Shown one piece after another: positions 8,692 through 18,014 of a stretch of 64,000 nt of DNA. The position numbers and the translations under genes are program-made. How positions within the stretch are numbered: the first letter of the stretch is position 1; each line of letters starts with the position of its first letter. This stretch comes from Actinobacteria bacterium OV320 (GTDB lineage: Bacteria; Actinomycetota; Actinomycetes; Streptomycetales; Streptomycetaceae). The DNA is taken from NCBI GenBank assembly GCA_001298545.1, contig LJCX01000005.1, forward strand, positions 1-64,000, read 5' to 3'. A model generated the notes under the pieces. That model worked only from the letters and a program-made list of their open reading frames with translations. It was not told the DNA's origin and searched no databases.

Positions 8692-9876
8692 GTGGACCTG
8701 CTCGACATCCTGCTGGTGCTGGTGATCCTGGCCTACGCCGGCTCCGGCTACCGGCGTGGACTGGTGGCCGGCTGTGTCTCGCTCGCCGGGTTCGTGGGCG
8801 GCGCGGTGATCGGCGTGTGGGTCCTGCCGTGGCTGATGGACCTGGTCACACCGGGGACCACGGCGGCGACGGTGACGGCGGTGGTCACGGTGCTCCTGCC
8901 CGCGGTGGCCGGGCACGAACTGGCGGGGCGGCTGGCGTTGCGGCTGCGGCGGGAGCTGGACCGCGGGCCGCTCAGAGTGGCCGACGGGGTCGGCGGGGCG
9001 GCGGCGAACGCGGTGGCGGTGCTCATCGTGGCCTGGGTGGCGGCGAGCGTGCTGGGCGCGTCCTCGTCCCCCGTGGTCACCTCGTCCATACGGGACTCCC
9101 GGCTGCTGGGAGCCGTGCAGGACGCCATGCCGGACACCACGCCCACCTGGTTCTCGCGGGCCACCTCCGCGCTGACCCAGGCGGGCTTCCCGCAGGTCTT
9201 CAACCCGTTCGAGAACGAGTCGACGGCCGAGGTCGCCAAGCCCACCGGCGACAGCGTCACGCCGAGCGCGACCGAGGCGGCCAAGCTGAGCACGGTGAAG
9301 ATCGAGGGCGTCTCGGGCGACCAGGGCCGCGAGGGCAGCGGCTTCGTGTACGCGAGCGAGCATGTGATGACCAACGCGCACGTGGTGGCGGGCATCGACG
9401 ACCCGACCGTACGGATCGGCGGCGTGGGCCGGTCGTACGACGCGCGCGTGGTGCTCTTCGACCCGGACAAGGACGTGGCCGTGCTCTACGTGCCGGACCT
9501 GAAAGCGCCGGTGCTGAGCTTCGACGACGACGCCTCGCGCGGGGACTCGGCGGTCGTCGCCGGCTATCCGCAGGACGGCGACCTGAACCTCCAAGCGGCG
9601 ACGGTCGCGAACCGGGTGAAGGCCACCGGCCGGAACATCTACAACGACGAGATCGTCACCCGGGAGATCTACTCGATCCGCTCCACCGTCCGCCCCGGCA
9701 ACTCCGGCGGCCCGCTGCTGACCACCGCGGGCCGGGTCTACGGCGTCGTCTTCGCCCGCTCCACCTCCGACGACGAGACGGGGTACGTGCTCACGGCGGC
9801 CGAGGTGGCGGGCGACGCCGAGCGGGCGGCGAAGGCGACGCAGGCGGTGGACACCGGAAAGCTGGCGACCTCCTGA
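8692..9876 (+). CDS. marP: MarP-like membrane serine protease (CvpA plus trypsin domain)
   Basis: A 394-residue protein with a four-helix CvpA/colicin V-type membrane domain (about residues 1-120), a periplasmic linker, and a chymotrypsin-fold protease. The triad is visible as H230 (NAHVV), D261 (KDVAVL) and S338 (GNSGGPL). Length and triad spacing are close to those of mycobacterial MarP, which supports acid and oxidative stress resistance by processing cell-wall hydrolases. The GTG at 8692 follows AGAAAGGCGG. It is divergent from a PGRP amidase gene, so a protease-hydrolase link is attractive but inferred. Confidence 0.88.
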   Translation: MDLLDILLVLVILAYAGSGYRRGLVAGCVSLAGFVGGAVIGVWVLPWLMDLVTPGTTAATVTAVVTVLLPAVAGHELAGRLALRLRRELDRGPLRVADGVGGAAANAVAVLIVAWVAASVLGASSSPVVTSSIRDSRLLGAVQDAMPDTTPTWFSRATSALTQAGFPQVFNPFENESTAEVAKPTGDSVTPSATEAAKLSTVKIEGVSGDQGREGSGFVYASEHVMTNAHVVAGIDDPTVRIGGVGRSYDARVVLFDPDKDVAVLYVPDLKAPVLSFDDDASRGDSAVVAGYPQDGDLNLQAATVANRVKATGRNIYNDEIVTREIYSIRSTVRPGNSGGPLLTTAGRVYGVVFARSTSDDETGYVLTAAEVAGDAERAAKATQAVDTGKLATS

Positions 9877-9914
9877 GACCCGCGCACCGCTCCGGCGCGG
9901 CGACGCCCTGCGCC

Positions 9915-10412
9915 CTACAGCGGGCGCCCCATGAACACGTCGTCCACGTACTCCCCGGCCAGCAGGAACTCCTCCGGCAGCACGCCCTCCACGACGAATC
10001 CCTCGGACGCGTAGAGCCTCCGGGCCGGGGCGTTGTGGGCGAGGACGCGCAGGGTGATCCGGCGCGCGCCCTGCCGGCGGGCCTCCTCGAGGGCGGCGCG
10101 GATCAGCGCCCGTCCGACGCCCCGGCCGCGTCCCTCGTCGAGGACGGCGAGGCCCTGTATCTGCCGCACATGCGCGTTGCAGGCGAGCGGGGTGGGCGGG
10201 GCGAGGCGGATGTAGCCGATGACACGGTCGTCCAGTTCGGCGACCAGATAGTCCTCGGGGACGTGGCGCTCGTCGAAGAAGGGGGCGTACGGCGGCTCCG
10301 GCTCGGGCATGACCGCGTGCAGCGGGGACCAGGTCAGACGGTCGACGAGGGCCAGCGCCTCGGCGTCGGCGGACCGTGCGGTGCGGATGCGGGGTACGGA
10401 GGGTTCGGGCAT
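9915..10412 (-). CDS. GNAT-family N-acetyltransferase
   Basis: A 165-residue acetyltransferase. The acetyl-CoA loop motif is visible as V-x-x-x-x-RGRGVGRAL, followed by the C-terminal NAPARRLYASEGF motif. The substrate cannot be told. The ATG at 10412 is preferred over an in-frame GTG nine bases upstream. It converges with the MarP-like gene and diverges from the TIGR01777 gene with a 71-nt shared promoter region. Confidence 0.85.
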   Translation of the reverse strand: MPEPSVPRIRTARSADAEALALVDRLTWSPLHAVMPEPEPPYAPFFDERHVPEDYLVAELDDRVIGYIRLAPPTPLACNAHVRQIQGLAVLDEGRGRGVGRALIRAALEEARRQGARRITLRVLAHNAPARRLYASEGFVVEGVLPEEFLLAGEYVDDVFMGRPL

Positions 10413-10483
10413 GGCCGTCACCCTATGGCGGGCAGACGGCGCCCGGACCGGGGTTTTTTCGGGTCAGCGGGCAGGATGGCCGC

Positions 10484-11377
10484 ATGGAACGTGAGCGAAT
10501 CGCGGTGGCCGGTGCCTCCGGCCTGATCGGCAGCGCCCTGGTGCGGTCCCTGACCGCGGACGGACATCGGGTGGTACGCCTCGTGCGCCATGCGCCCCGG
10601 GGCGCGGACGAGGTGCGCTGGGACCCCGAACGGGGACAGGTGGACACGGCGGGGCTCGCCGGGTGCGACGCGGTGGTCAACCTGGCCGGGGCGGGGGTCG
10701 GCGACCGGCGCTGGAGCGAGGCGTACAAGAAGCGGATCCACGACAGCCGGGTGCACGGTACGACGGCGCTGGCGAAGGCCGTCGCCTCGCTCGACGAACG
10801 TCCGCGGGTGTTCGTGAACGGCAGCGCGATGGGTCTGTACGGCGAGACGGGCGAGCGGGTCGTGGACGAGGACTCGCCCGCCGGGAGCGGCTTCCTGCCG
10901 GAGCTGTGCGTGGAGTGGGAGGCGGCCGCGGGCCCCGCCCGGGAGGCGGGCGTGCGTACCGTCCTCACCCGGACCGGGCTGGTCGTGGCGCGCGGCGGCG
11001 GGGCCTGGGGCAAGCTGTTCCCGCTCTTCACGGCCGGGCTCGGGGGGCGGATGGGCGACGGACGGCAGTACTGGTCGTACATCGCGCTGCACGACGAGGT
11101 GGCGGCGATCCGGCATCTGCTCGACCGGGACGACCTGTCGGGGCCGTTCAACCTGACCGCGCCCGATCCGCTGACGAACCGGGAGATCACCGAGGCGATG
11201 GGGCGGGTGCTGCACCGGCCGACGCTGTTCGCGGTGCCGGCGCCGGTGCTGCGCTCGGTGCTGGGCGAGATGGCCGGGGACGTGCTGGGCAGCGCGCGGG
11301 TGGTGCCGAAGCGACTGCTGGAGTCCGGGTTCACCTTCGCGTTCCCCGGGATCGAGGACGCCATCCGGGCAGCCTGA
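10484..11377 (+). CDS. TIGR01777 family NAD(P)-dependent epimerase-like protein
   Basis: A 297-residue extended short-chain dehydrogenase-like protein with the Rossmann motif GASGLIG at the N-terminus and the family segments LAGAGV, GSAMGLYG, TRTGLVV and a C-terminal DUF1731-like tail (AGDVLGSARVVPKRLLESGF). The family (YfcH, plant SulA/GC1 homologues) has no settled enzymatic role. The ATG at 10484 is close to the likely transcript start; no clear ribosome site is seen. Confidence 0.88.
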   Translation: MERERIAVAGASGLIGSALVRSLTADGHRVVRLVRHAPRGADEVRWDPERGQVDTAGLAGCDAVVNLAGAGVGDRRWSEAYKKRIHDSRVHGTTALAKAVASLDERPRVFVNGSAMGLYGETGERVVDEDSPAGSGFLPELCVEWEAAAGPAREAGVRTVLTRTGLVVARGGGAWGKLFPLFTAGLGGRMGDGRQYWSYIALHDEVAAIRHLLDRDDLSGPFNLTAPDPLTNREITEAMGRVLHRPTLFAVPAPVLRSVLGEMAGDVLGSARVVPKRLLESGFTFAFPGIEDAIRAA

Positions 11378-11538
11378 TCCTTCGCGTGACCGTATGCGAC
11401 CGCCGTGCGACCGTGCCCTGTCCATGCGCGACTGTTCATGACCGATCACGGCCCTAACCTCGACCCGAACTCGGGTATCCGGGACGGCTGTTGGGGGCAT
11501 GACGTCTCCACCGGCCGCGCAACCTCGAGGAGGGGCAC

Positions 11539-12957
11539 GTGCTTGAGCCCGCGTACCAGGCAGATGTCGTCGTGGTGGGAGCCGGTGTCGCCGGACTCTC
11601 CGCCGCGCACCGGCTGGCCAGCGCAGGAGTAACGACCGTAGTCCTGGAGGCCGCTCCTTACGCAGGCGGCCGCATGTCGACGGAGAAGGTCGACGGGTTC
11701 CGACTCGACCGCATCGGGCAGCTGCTGTCCACGGCGTATCCGGAACTGGACCTGACACCGGGGCTGGACGCCCTCGTCCTGCGTCCGTTCGCGCCGGGGG
11801 TCCTGCTGCACAGCGACGGGCGCCATCACCGCGCGGGCGCGCAGGCGGGCGCGGGGAGCGCAAGGGGCGCACTGCACGCCGTACGCGCCCTGGCGAGCGT
11901 TCCCCGGCCGGGCGGGGTGCCCAGGCCGCGCGCCGGCGGCTCCCCCGCCGCGCGGGTACGGCCGGCGCCGCCACCCAGGGTCCGGGCGGGGGCGCCGCTG
12001 GGCACCGCCGTGGACCAGGCCCGGCTGGGCGCCGCGCTCACCCGGCTCGCGGTCACCCCCGCCGAACGGCTGATGCGCCGCCCGGAGTCGCCGGCCGCCC
12101 AGGCCCTCGCGACCCGAGGTCTGCCCGCCCGCACGATCGACGGCTTCCTGCGTCCGCTGCTCGCCGCGCTGCTCTGCGACCCCGACCTCACCACCTCCAG
12201 CCGGTGCGCGGACCTCGCGCTGCGCGCCTTCGCGGCCGGCCGGCTGTCGCTGCCGGAGGGCGGGGCCGAGGTACTGCCCGAGCTGCTCGCCCGGACGCTG
12301 CCGCCGGGCACCGTGCACACCGGGGTACGGGTCACCTCGGTCTCCACGACCTCGGTGACCACCGCCGAGCACGGTGAGTTCCGCTGCCGCGCCGTGCTGG
12401 TGGCCACCGACGCGCGCACCGCGGCGGAGCTGCTGCCCGGGCTGCGGGTGCCCGACTTCCATCCGGTGACGGTCGTCCACCACACGACGGACGACCCGCC
12501 CGGGACCGGTGCGTCGCTGCTCCTCGACGCCGACCGGAGCGGGCCGGTCGCGCACACCGCCGTGGTCAGCCGGGTCGACCCCGGCCGCGCGCCCGCGGGA
12601 CGTGCGCTGATCTCGTCCACGGTCCTCGGCACACCGCCGCCGGGCGTCGACACCGCCGTACGCATGCATCTGTCCCGGCTGTACGGCACCTCGACCGCCC
12701 GCTGGGAGACGCTGGCCGTGCACCACACCGCCGAGGCCGTGCCGGCGATGCGGGCGCCGCACGACCTGCGGCGGGCGGTGCGGTTGCTGGCGGGCCTGTA
12801 CGTGTGCGGCGACCATCGGGACACCAGCACCGTGCAGGGCGCGCTGCACTCGGCGCACCGGGCCGCGTCGGCGATCGTCTCCGACCTCGGTGCCGCCGGT
12901 TCACTGCACGCCGCGGAACGGTTGCCGACGGCCCGCGAGGAGCAGGCAGCGGCGTGA
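11539..12957 (+). CDS. FAD-dependent oxidoreductase, amine oxidase/phytoene desaturase-like
   Basis: A 472-residue flavoprotein. The dinucleotide-binding motif VVVGAGVAGLSAAHRL is at residues 10-25, followed by the FAD-ribose Glu (LEAAPYAGGRMSTE), and the C-terminal flavin motif GLYVCGDHRDTSTVQGA, where the chain re-enters the Rossmann domain. A Pro/Ala/Arg-rich low-complexity insertion (about residues 95-150) interrupts the substrate domain. The GTG at 11539 has an AGGAGGGG ribosome site. The substrate is unknown; resemblance to desaturases suggests a lipid or isoprenoid. Confidence 0.8.
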   Translation: MLEPAYQADVVVVGAGVAGLSAAHRLASAGVTTVVLEAAPYAGGRMSTEKVDGFRLDRIGQLLSTAYPELDLTPGLDALVLRPFAPGVLLHSDGRHHRAGAQAGAGSARGALHAVRALASVPRPGGVPRPRAGGSPAARVRPAPPPRVRAGAPLGTAVDQARLGAALTRLAVTPAERLMRRPESPAAQALATRGLPARTIDGFLRPLLAALLCDPDLTTSSRCADLALRAFAAGRLSLPEGGAEVLPELLARTLPPGTVHTGVRVTSVSTTSVTTAEHGEFRCRAVLVATDARTAAELLPGLRVPDFHPVTVVHHTTDDPPGTGASLLLDADRSGPVAHTAVVSRVDPGRAPAGRALISSTVLGTPPPGVDTAVRMHLSRLYGTSTARWETLAVHHTAEAVPAMRAPHDLRRAVRLLAGLYVCGDHRDTSTVQGALHSAHRAASAIVSDLGAAGSLHAAERLPTAREEQAAA

Positions 12958-13078
12958 CCGGCCCCGTCCCTGGGGGCTGCCGCCCTCCAGACCCCCGCTT
13001 CGGCCCTGAACGGGCCTCGTCCTCAAACGCCGGACGGGCTGAAACGGGGGTCCGGGGGTGGAGCCCCACGAGGTGGGG
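12958..13078. repeat. Streptomyces-type intergenic repeat
   Basis: The gap between two convergent genes carries TCCTCAAACGCCGGACGGGC (13019-13038) with flanking CCCCCGTCCCTGGGGG-type and GGGGGTCCGGGGGTGGAGCCCC-type arms. I know these words as a widely dispersed intergenic element in Streptomyces genomes. The arms can fold and would act as a bidirectional terminator here. Confidence 0.6.
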
Positions 13079-14596
13079 TCAGCCCAGGGCTGAGACCTTG
13101 TCGCGGTAGGTGCGGGCCGGGGCCGCGTCCTTGTACGGCTCCAGCCGGCGCTCGAAGTCCCGGACGTACTCCAGCGCACGGACGGACCGCATCTCCGCCG
13201 CCTGCCCGGCGGCCTCCGCGGCCAGCTGGCAGGCCTGGTCGAGTTCGCCGAGGCCGAGCCGGGCGGAGGCGAGGACGACCCGGCAGAACAGCCGGCTGCG
13301 GGCGTGCGCGGCGGGACGCAGCTGGAGGGAGCGTTCGGCGTGCTGGGCGGCCGCCCGGAACTGCTGGAGGTCTCGGTGGCAGTGCCCGAACTCGTCGGCG
13401 AGCTGCGCCTCGTCGAAGAAGCGCGCCCAGTGCGGCACCTCGTCGCCGGACTTGGCCGCCTCCAGCGCGCGTTCGGCGCGGACGAGGGCGGCGGTCGAGG
13501 CACGCACCTCGCCGAGCACCCCGTGCCCGCGCGCCTCCGCCGAGTGCAGCAGCGCCTGCACGACGGCCGGGGCACCCGTGCCGACCCCCTGCTGGGCCAC
13601 CCGCGCGAGCTGAACGGCCTCGCGCCCGTGGCCGAGATAGACGGCCTGACGGCTCATCGTGACGAGGACGAAGGAGCCGTACGCCCGGTCCCCAGCCGCC
13701 TGCGAGAGGCGCAGGGCCTGGACGAAGTAGCGCTGGGCCAGGCCGTGCGCGGCGATGTCGAAGGAGGTCCAGCCCGCGAGGCGGGTCAGGTCGGCGGCCG
13801 CGCCGAACAGCCGGCGGCCGGTCTGCTCGCCGTAGGCGCCGCGCAGCATCGGCTCGCACTCGTGCTCCAGGTAGCGCACGAGGGCCTGGCGGGCGTGACC
13901 GCCGCCGTACCGGTCGTCGAGGGTGCGGAAGAGCTCGCCGACCGAGCGGAGCGCGGAGATGTCGCCGCCGGTGACCCGCTGGCCGAGGCTCCGCTCGCTG
14001 CCCTGGCCGCGCTGCCGGGGGACGGCCGCAGGACCCGGCAGCACCTGGGCGTGCGCCGGCACGGGCGGCGCGGACGCGGGCTGCTGGGGTGCGGCGGGCC
14101 GGGGCCCCGAACGGCTCTGGACGGGCACCCGGGCGGGTTCGCTGCGGGCGACCTTCTCGTCGGCCCGCCCGATCAGCCAGTCACGGCTCGGCACGACGAG
14201 CCCCGCCGGGGTGAAGGCGATCTTGCGGAGCTCGGCATGGCTGCCGGAGTCCTTGCGCCAGAGCCCGCCGACGATGTCGATGGCCTCCTCGGGGGTACCG
14301 GCGAACTCCAGGCCCGCGTAGACGGGGGCGCAGGCGTCCAGGCCGAGGTCCTGGGCGGTGAGGCGACGGCCCAGACGCCGGGTGAAGACCTCGGCGATGA
14401 GCGCGGGGGTGGTGCCCCGGGGCTGCTGCCCACGCAGCCACCGGGTGACGGACGTCTTGTCGTATCTGAGATCCAGCCCGTGTTCGAGGCCGAGCTGATC
14501 GACGCGACGGGCCAGTCCCGCGTTGGAGAAGCCCGCTTCTGCGATGAGCGCGGCGAGCTGGCGGTTGGGAGTGCGCTGCGCGGGTCGTTCCGTCAT
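13079..14596 (-). CDS. Helix-turn-helix regulator with C-terminal helical (TPR-like) repeats
   Basis: A 505-residue protein. The N-terminus resembles a degenerate XRE-like helix-turn-helix (NRQLAALIAEAGFSNAGLAR, then TSVTRWLRGQQPRG). A Pro/Ala linker near residues 165-210 leads to helical repeats with TPR-like Ala/Leu patterns. This architecture resembles the NsdA family of Streptomyces developmental and antibiotic regulators, but I cannot assign it to a member. It is divergent from lipB with a 245-nt intergenic region. Confidence 0.7.
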   Translation of the reverse strand: MTERPAQRTPNRQLAALIAEAGFSNAGLARRVDQLGLEHGLDLRYDKTSVTRWLRGQQPRGTTPALIAEVFTRRLGRRLTAQDLGLDACAPVYAGLEFAGTPEEAIDIVGGLWRKDSGSHAELRKIAFTPAGLVVPSRDWLIGRADEKVARSEPARVPVQSRSGPRPAAPQQPASAPPVPAHAQVLPGPAAVPRQRGQGSERSLGQRVTGGDISALRSVGELFRTLDDRYGGGHARQALVRYLEHECEPMLRGAYGEQTGRRLFGAAADLTRLAGWTSFDIAAHGLAQRYFVQALRLSQAAGDRAYGSFVLVTMSRQAVYLGHGREAVQLARVAQQGVGTGAPAVVQALLHSAEARGHGVLGEVRASTAALVRAERALEAAKSGDEVPHWARFFDEAQLADEFGHCHRDLQQFRAAAQHAERSLQLRPAAHARSRLFCRVVLASARLGLGELDQACQLAAEAAGQAAEMRSVRALEYVRDFERRLEPYKDAAPARTYRDKVSALG

Positions 14597-14841
14597 CTGC
14601 GGTGCGGTCTCCTGCCTGCCGGGCCTTTGACGTGCCCGGATGAAGTGCTGTGCTGCTGTGAGCAGCCCTTTTGGCCTCGCGAACGGCGCGAATGTAGCGG
14701 AGCGTAAGCAGCCGGTCGCACATATCGACGTTCATTCATCCGATCGTGTGAGGATTGACCCCGGGGCTGACGCGGAACGCGCGGACGTACAGTGGCTTGG
14801 GCGCGTTACGTGCCTGACGACTTTCCAGGGAGGCGCTTGCC

Positions 14842-15639
14842 GTGAGCGAGCTGCGGTTCGTCCGGATGGGGTTCGGCGGGGACGCCGTCGTGTACCAGGA
14901 GGCGTGGGACGAGCAACGCCGCGTGCACGCGGCACGGTTCACCGACGAGGTTCCGGACACCGTGCTGCTCCTGGAGCACCCGCCGGTGTACACCGCGGGC
15001 CGGCGCACCGCCGACGACGAGCGCCCCCTGGACGGCACCCCGGTCGTGGACGTGGACCGCGGCGGCAAGATCACCTGGCACGGGCCGGGACAGCTGGTGG
15101 GCTACCCGATCCTGAAACTGCCGCGGCCGGTGGACGTCGTCGCCCATGTGCGGCGCCTGGAGGACGCCCTGATCCGGGTGTGCGCGGAGTTCGGCCTCGA
15201 GACCTCCCGGGTCGAGGGCCGCAGCGGGGTGTGGGTGCTCGGCGATCCGGTGGAGCGGCGCCCCTCGCTCGGCGGACTGTCGCTGGACTTCGATCCCCGG
15301 CTCACCGACGAGGAGTTCGATCCGCGGCTGAACGGCCCGGAATACGCCCCGTCGAACGCGGGCCAGCGGCGCGAGGACCGCAAGATCGCGGCGATCGGGA
15401 TCCGGGTCGCCAAGGGCGTCACGATGCACGGCTTCGCGCTCAACGTGAACCCGGACAACAAGTGGTTCGACCGGATCATCCCGTGCGGGATCCGGGACGC
15501 GGGGGTCGCCTCGCTGGCGAACGAGCTGGGCCGGGACGTCACGATCGACGAGGTGCTGCCGGTGGTGGAGCGACACCTGAAGGACGTGCTCGAGACCGCG
15601 GAACCGAAGCCGCGGGAGATCGAGAAGGCGACCGCCTGA
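14842..15639 (+). CDS. lipB: Octanoyl-[acyl-carrier-protein]:protein octanoyltransferase
   Basis: First step of lipoate synthesis: moves octanoate from ACP to the lipoyl domains of E2 and GcvH. It has 265 residues. The catalytic Lys/Cys pair is visible as K181 (DRKIAAIGI) and C215 (IIPCGI), with [11 protein letters not shown] and EGRSGVWV before them. An insertion between the Gly-Val-Trp motif and K181 (about residues 135-175) makes it longer than the E. coli enzyme. The GTG at 14842 follows CAGGGAGG. lipA follows 116 nt downstream. E2 of the pyruvate dehydrogenase at the window start is a substrate. Confidence 0.95.
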   Translation: MSELRFVRMGFGGDAVVYQEAWDEQRRVHAARFTDEVPDTVLLLEHPPVYTAGRRTADDERPLDGTPVVDVDRGGKITWHGPGQLVGYPILKLPRPVDVVAHVRRLEDALIRVCAEFGLETSRVEGRSGVWVLGDPVERRPSLGGLSLDFDPRLTDEEFDPRLNGPEYAPSNAGQRREDRKIAAIGIRVAKGVTMHGFALNVNPDNKWFDRIIPCGIRDAGVASLANELGRDVTIDEVLPVVERHLKDVLETAEPKPREIEKATA

Positions 15640-15755
15640 CCGGGAATGGGCCCCTCGTCCCTGAGGTTGGCCTCACAGCAGGACCCGGTAAACACGGGCG
15701 TACCCTGGTGTACGCCGAAGAATCGAAAGTCTACGCAGACAGGCAGGGAGCCGAC

Positions 15756-16721
15756 GTGTCCGCAGTCGCACCCGACGGACGCAAGATGCTGCGCCTGGAG
15801 GTCCGCAACAGCCAGACCCCCATCGAGCGCAAGCCCGAGTGGATCAAGACCCGGGCGAAAATGGGTCCCGAGTACACCAAGATGCAGAACCTCGTGAAGA
15901 GCGAGGGCCTGCACACCGTGTGCCAGGAAGCCGGCTGTCCCAACATCTACGAGTGCTGGGAAGACCGTGAGGCCACCTTCCTGATCGGCGGGGACCAGTG
16001 CACCCGGCGCTGCGACTTCTGCCAGATCGACACCGGCAAGCCCGAGGCGCTGGACCGTGACGAGCCGCGGCGCGTCGGTGAGTCCGTCGTCACGATGGAC
16101 CTGAACTACGCCACCATCACCGGCGTCGCCCGCGACGACCTGGAGGACGGCGGGGCCTGGCTGTACGCCGAGACGGTCCGGCAGATCCACGCGCAGACCG
16201 CCGAGCGCGAGTCCGGTCGCACGAAGGTGGAGCTGCTCGCCCCCGACTTCAACGCCGTGCCGGAGCAGCTGGCCGAGGTCTTCTCCTCGCGGCCCGAGGT
16301 CTTCGCGCACAACGTCGAGACCGTCCCGCGGATCTTCAAGCGGATCCGTCCCGGCTTCCGTTACGAGCGTTCGCTGAACGTCATCACGGCGGCCCGCGAC
16401 CACGGGCTCGTCACCAAGTCGAACCTGATCCTCGGGATGGGCGAGACCCGTGAGGAGGTCGGCGAGGCGCTTCGGCAGCTGCATGACGCCGGCTGCGAGC
16501 TGGTCACCATCACGCAGTACCTGCGGCCCTCCGTGCGCCACCACCCGGTGGAGCGCTGGGTCAAGCCGCACGAGTTCGTGGAGCTGAAGGAGGAGGCCGA
16601 GCAGATCGGCTTCTCCGGCGTGATGTCGGGCCCGCTGGTACGGTCCTCCTACCGTGCCGGGCGCCTGTACCGGATGGCCGTCGAGAAGCGCGGCGCGTTC
16701 ATCGCCTCCCAGGCCGTCTGA
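15756..16721 (+). CDS. lipA: Lipoyl synthase
   Basis: Radical SAM enzyme that inserts two sulfurs into protein-bound octanoate. It has 321 residues. Both iron-sulfur clusters are marked: the auxiliary cluster by C56, C61 and C67 (CxxxxCxxxxxC), and the radical SAM cluster by C82, C86 and C89 (CTRRCDFC). The conserved terminal RSSY supplies the Ser ligand of the auxiliary cluster. The GTG at 15756 has GGCAGGGAG upstream. It is probably cotranscribed with lipB. Confidence 0.97.
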   Translation: MSAVAPDGRKMLRLEVRNSQTPIERKPEWIKTRAKMGPEYTKMQNLVKSEGLHTVCQEAGCPNIYECWEDREATFLIGGDQCTRRCDFCQIDTGKPEALDRDEPRRVGESVVTMDLNYATITGVARDDLEDGGAWLYAETVRQIHAQTAERESGRTKVELLAPDFNAVPEQLAEVFSSRPEVFAHNVETVPRIFKRIRPGFRYERSLNVITAARDHGLVTKSNLILGMGETREEVGEALRQLHDAGCELVTITQYLRPSVRHHPVERWVKPHEFVELKEEAEQIGFSGVMSGPLVRSSYRAGRLYRMAVEKRGAFIASQAV

Positions 16722-16784
16722 CGCAACGTCAGCTCTCTTGCGCCGTACGGCCGCAGGCCGACTGTGTGAATTCGCGCACAAGAT

Positions 16785-16800
16785 ACTACCGACCAGTAGT
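16785..16800. promoter_or_regulatory. Palindrome downstream of lipA (possible TetR-type operator)
   Basis: ACTAC CGACCA GTAGT, a 5-bp inverted repeat around 6 bases in an AT-richer patch. The size and sequence resemble TetR-family operators, but no TetR gene is adjacent. Confidence 0.35.
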
Positions 16801-16898
16801 GACCGATATGACGCGGCCCCGGCCGTCCTCGCAGATGAGGGCGTACGCCGGGGTCGCGTCAGCGTTTCGGCCCTGCGCATCAAGGCTTCATTCGTGTT

Positions 16899-16912
16899 TG
16901 ACCGGTCGGTCA
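16899..16912. promoter_or_regulatory. TGACCG-GT-CGGTCA palindrome (possible TetR-type operator)
   Basis: A perfect 6-bp inverted repeat with a 2-bp centre, 103 nt before the 66-residue gene. TGACCGGTCGGTCA-like sites are common TetR-family operators in actinobacteria. The regulator would have to act in trans. With the site at 16785-16800, this is what I see in the 293-base gap after lipA. Confidence 0.45.
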
Positions 16913-17014
16913 CGCCCTGGTAACACCAATCAGTGACGCTGGTATCACATCAGGTGCACCAGCCAGCCCCGTACACAGCCCCGTACCCGAAGCCGTCCGA
17001 GGGGGACACCCACC

Positions 17015-17215
17015 ATGCAGGCCGCGCCCGTTCGCGCCACCGCGATCCCGACCTTCAGCACCGCACTGCGCGCCGTCGAGTCGCTGCTCATGAGCAGCGG
17101 CCAGCGCACCGCCCGTCGCAACGCCTGGACCTCCGTGCTGGAGGACCGCCGTCGCGCCAAGGACCGGGTCGAGGCGCAGCGCGTCCTCGAAGCGGTCACC
17201 CCCGCCCGCCCCTGA
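17015..17215 (+). CDS. Small basic hypothetical protein (66 aa)
   Basis: A 66-residue protein MQAAPVRATAIPTFSTALRA..., with an Ala-rich N-terminal part and a charged helical C-terminus (NAWTSVLEDRRRAKDRVEAQ). The ATG follows GAGGGGG at about 10 nt, and codon use is typical of the neighbours. I recall a similar short protein downstream of lipA in other Streptomyces but know no function. Not a family I can name. Confidence 0.6.
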   Translation: MQAAPVRATAIPTFSTALRAVESLLMSSGQRTARRNAWTSVLEDRRRAKDRVEAQRVLEAVTPARP

Positions 17216-17293
17216 CCCACCCCCTCCCCGCACCTCCCCACACCTCCCCTCCTGCCGTCGTAGGCGCTTCCGGGGCCACGTAGACTTCGTGGC

Positions 17294-17995
17294 ATGGCGA
17301 GAAGTGACAGCGCGGCGGACGCCGCTAACCCCGGGCGACTGAAGCAGATCGCCCTGACGTTCAAGATGACCCATAAGGCCGACAAGACGATCGGTTTTGC
17401 CCTTGCGGGTGTCTTCCTCATCACCTTCGGCGTCTTTCTCGCGATCGGATTCCTGATCGGCCACCCGGTCTACCTGGGAATCCTGGGCTTCCTGCTCGCC
17501 TTCCTCGCGACGGCGATCGTGTTCGGACGCCGGGCCGAGCGGGCCGCGTTCGGTCAGATGGAGGGCCAGCCGGGCGCTGCCGCGGCCGTCCTCGACAACA
17601 TCGGCCGGGGCTGGACGACGACCCCCGCGGTGGCGATGAACCGCAGCCAGGACGTGGTGCACCGGGCCGTTGGCAAGGCCGGCATCGTCCTGGTCGCCGA
17701 GGGCAACCCGAACCGGGTGAAGAGCCTCCTGGCCGCCGAGAAGAAGAAGATGAACCGGATCGTCGCGGACGTGCCGGTGCACGATGTGATCGTCGGTACG
17801 GGCGACGGCCAGGTCGAGCTGAAGAAGCTGCGCACGACCCTGCTGAAGTACCCGCGGGTCCTGGCCGGTCCGCAGGTGACCGCGACCAACGACCGGCTGC
17901 GCGCCATGGGCGACCTGATGAGCAACATGCCGCTGCCGAAGGGTCCGATGCCGAAGGGCATGCGCCTGCCGAAGGGCGGCGGCAAGGCCCGCTGA
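17294..17995 (+). CDS. DUF4191 membrane protein
   Basis: A 233-residue protein with two transmembrane helices near residues 33-55 and 58-77 (FALAGVFLITFGVFLAIGFL and YLGILGFLLAFLATAIVFG) and a cytoplasmic domain ending in a basic, Lys/Pro/Met-rich tail. DUF4191 proteins are conserved next to lipA in actinobacteria including mycobacteria, where the order lipB-lipA-DUF4191-RDD-glnA recurs. The function is unknown. Confidence 0.88.
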   Translation: MARSDSAADAANPGRLKQIALTFKMTHKADKTIGFALAGVFLITFGVFLAIGFLIGHPVYLGILGFLLAFLATAIVFGRRAERAAFGQMEGQPGAAAAVLDNIGRGWTTTPAVAMNRSQDVVHRAVGKAGIVLVAEGNPNRVKSLLAAEKKKMNRIVADVPVHDVIVGTGDGQVELKKLRTTLLKYPRVLAGPQVTATNDRLRAMGDLMSNMPLPKGPMPKGMRLPKGGGKAR

Positions 17996-18014
17996 GTCAC
18001 CTTCCCCACGTCAC

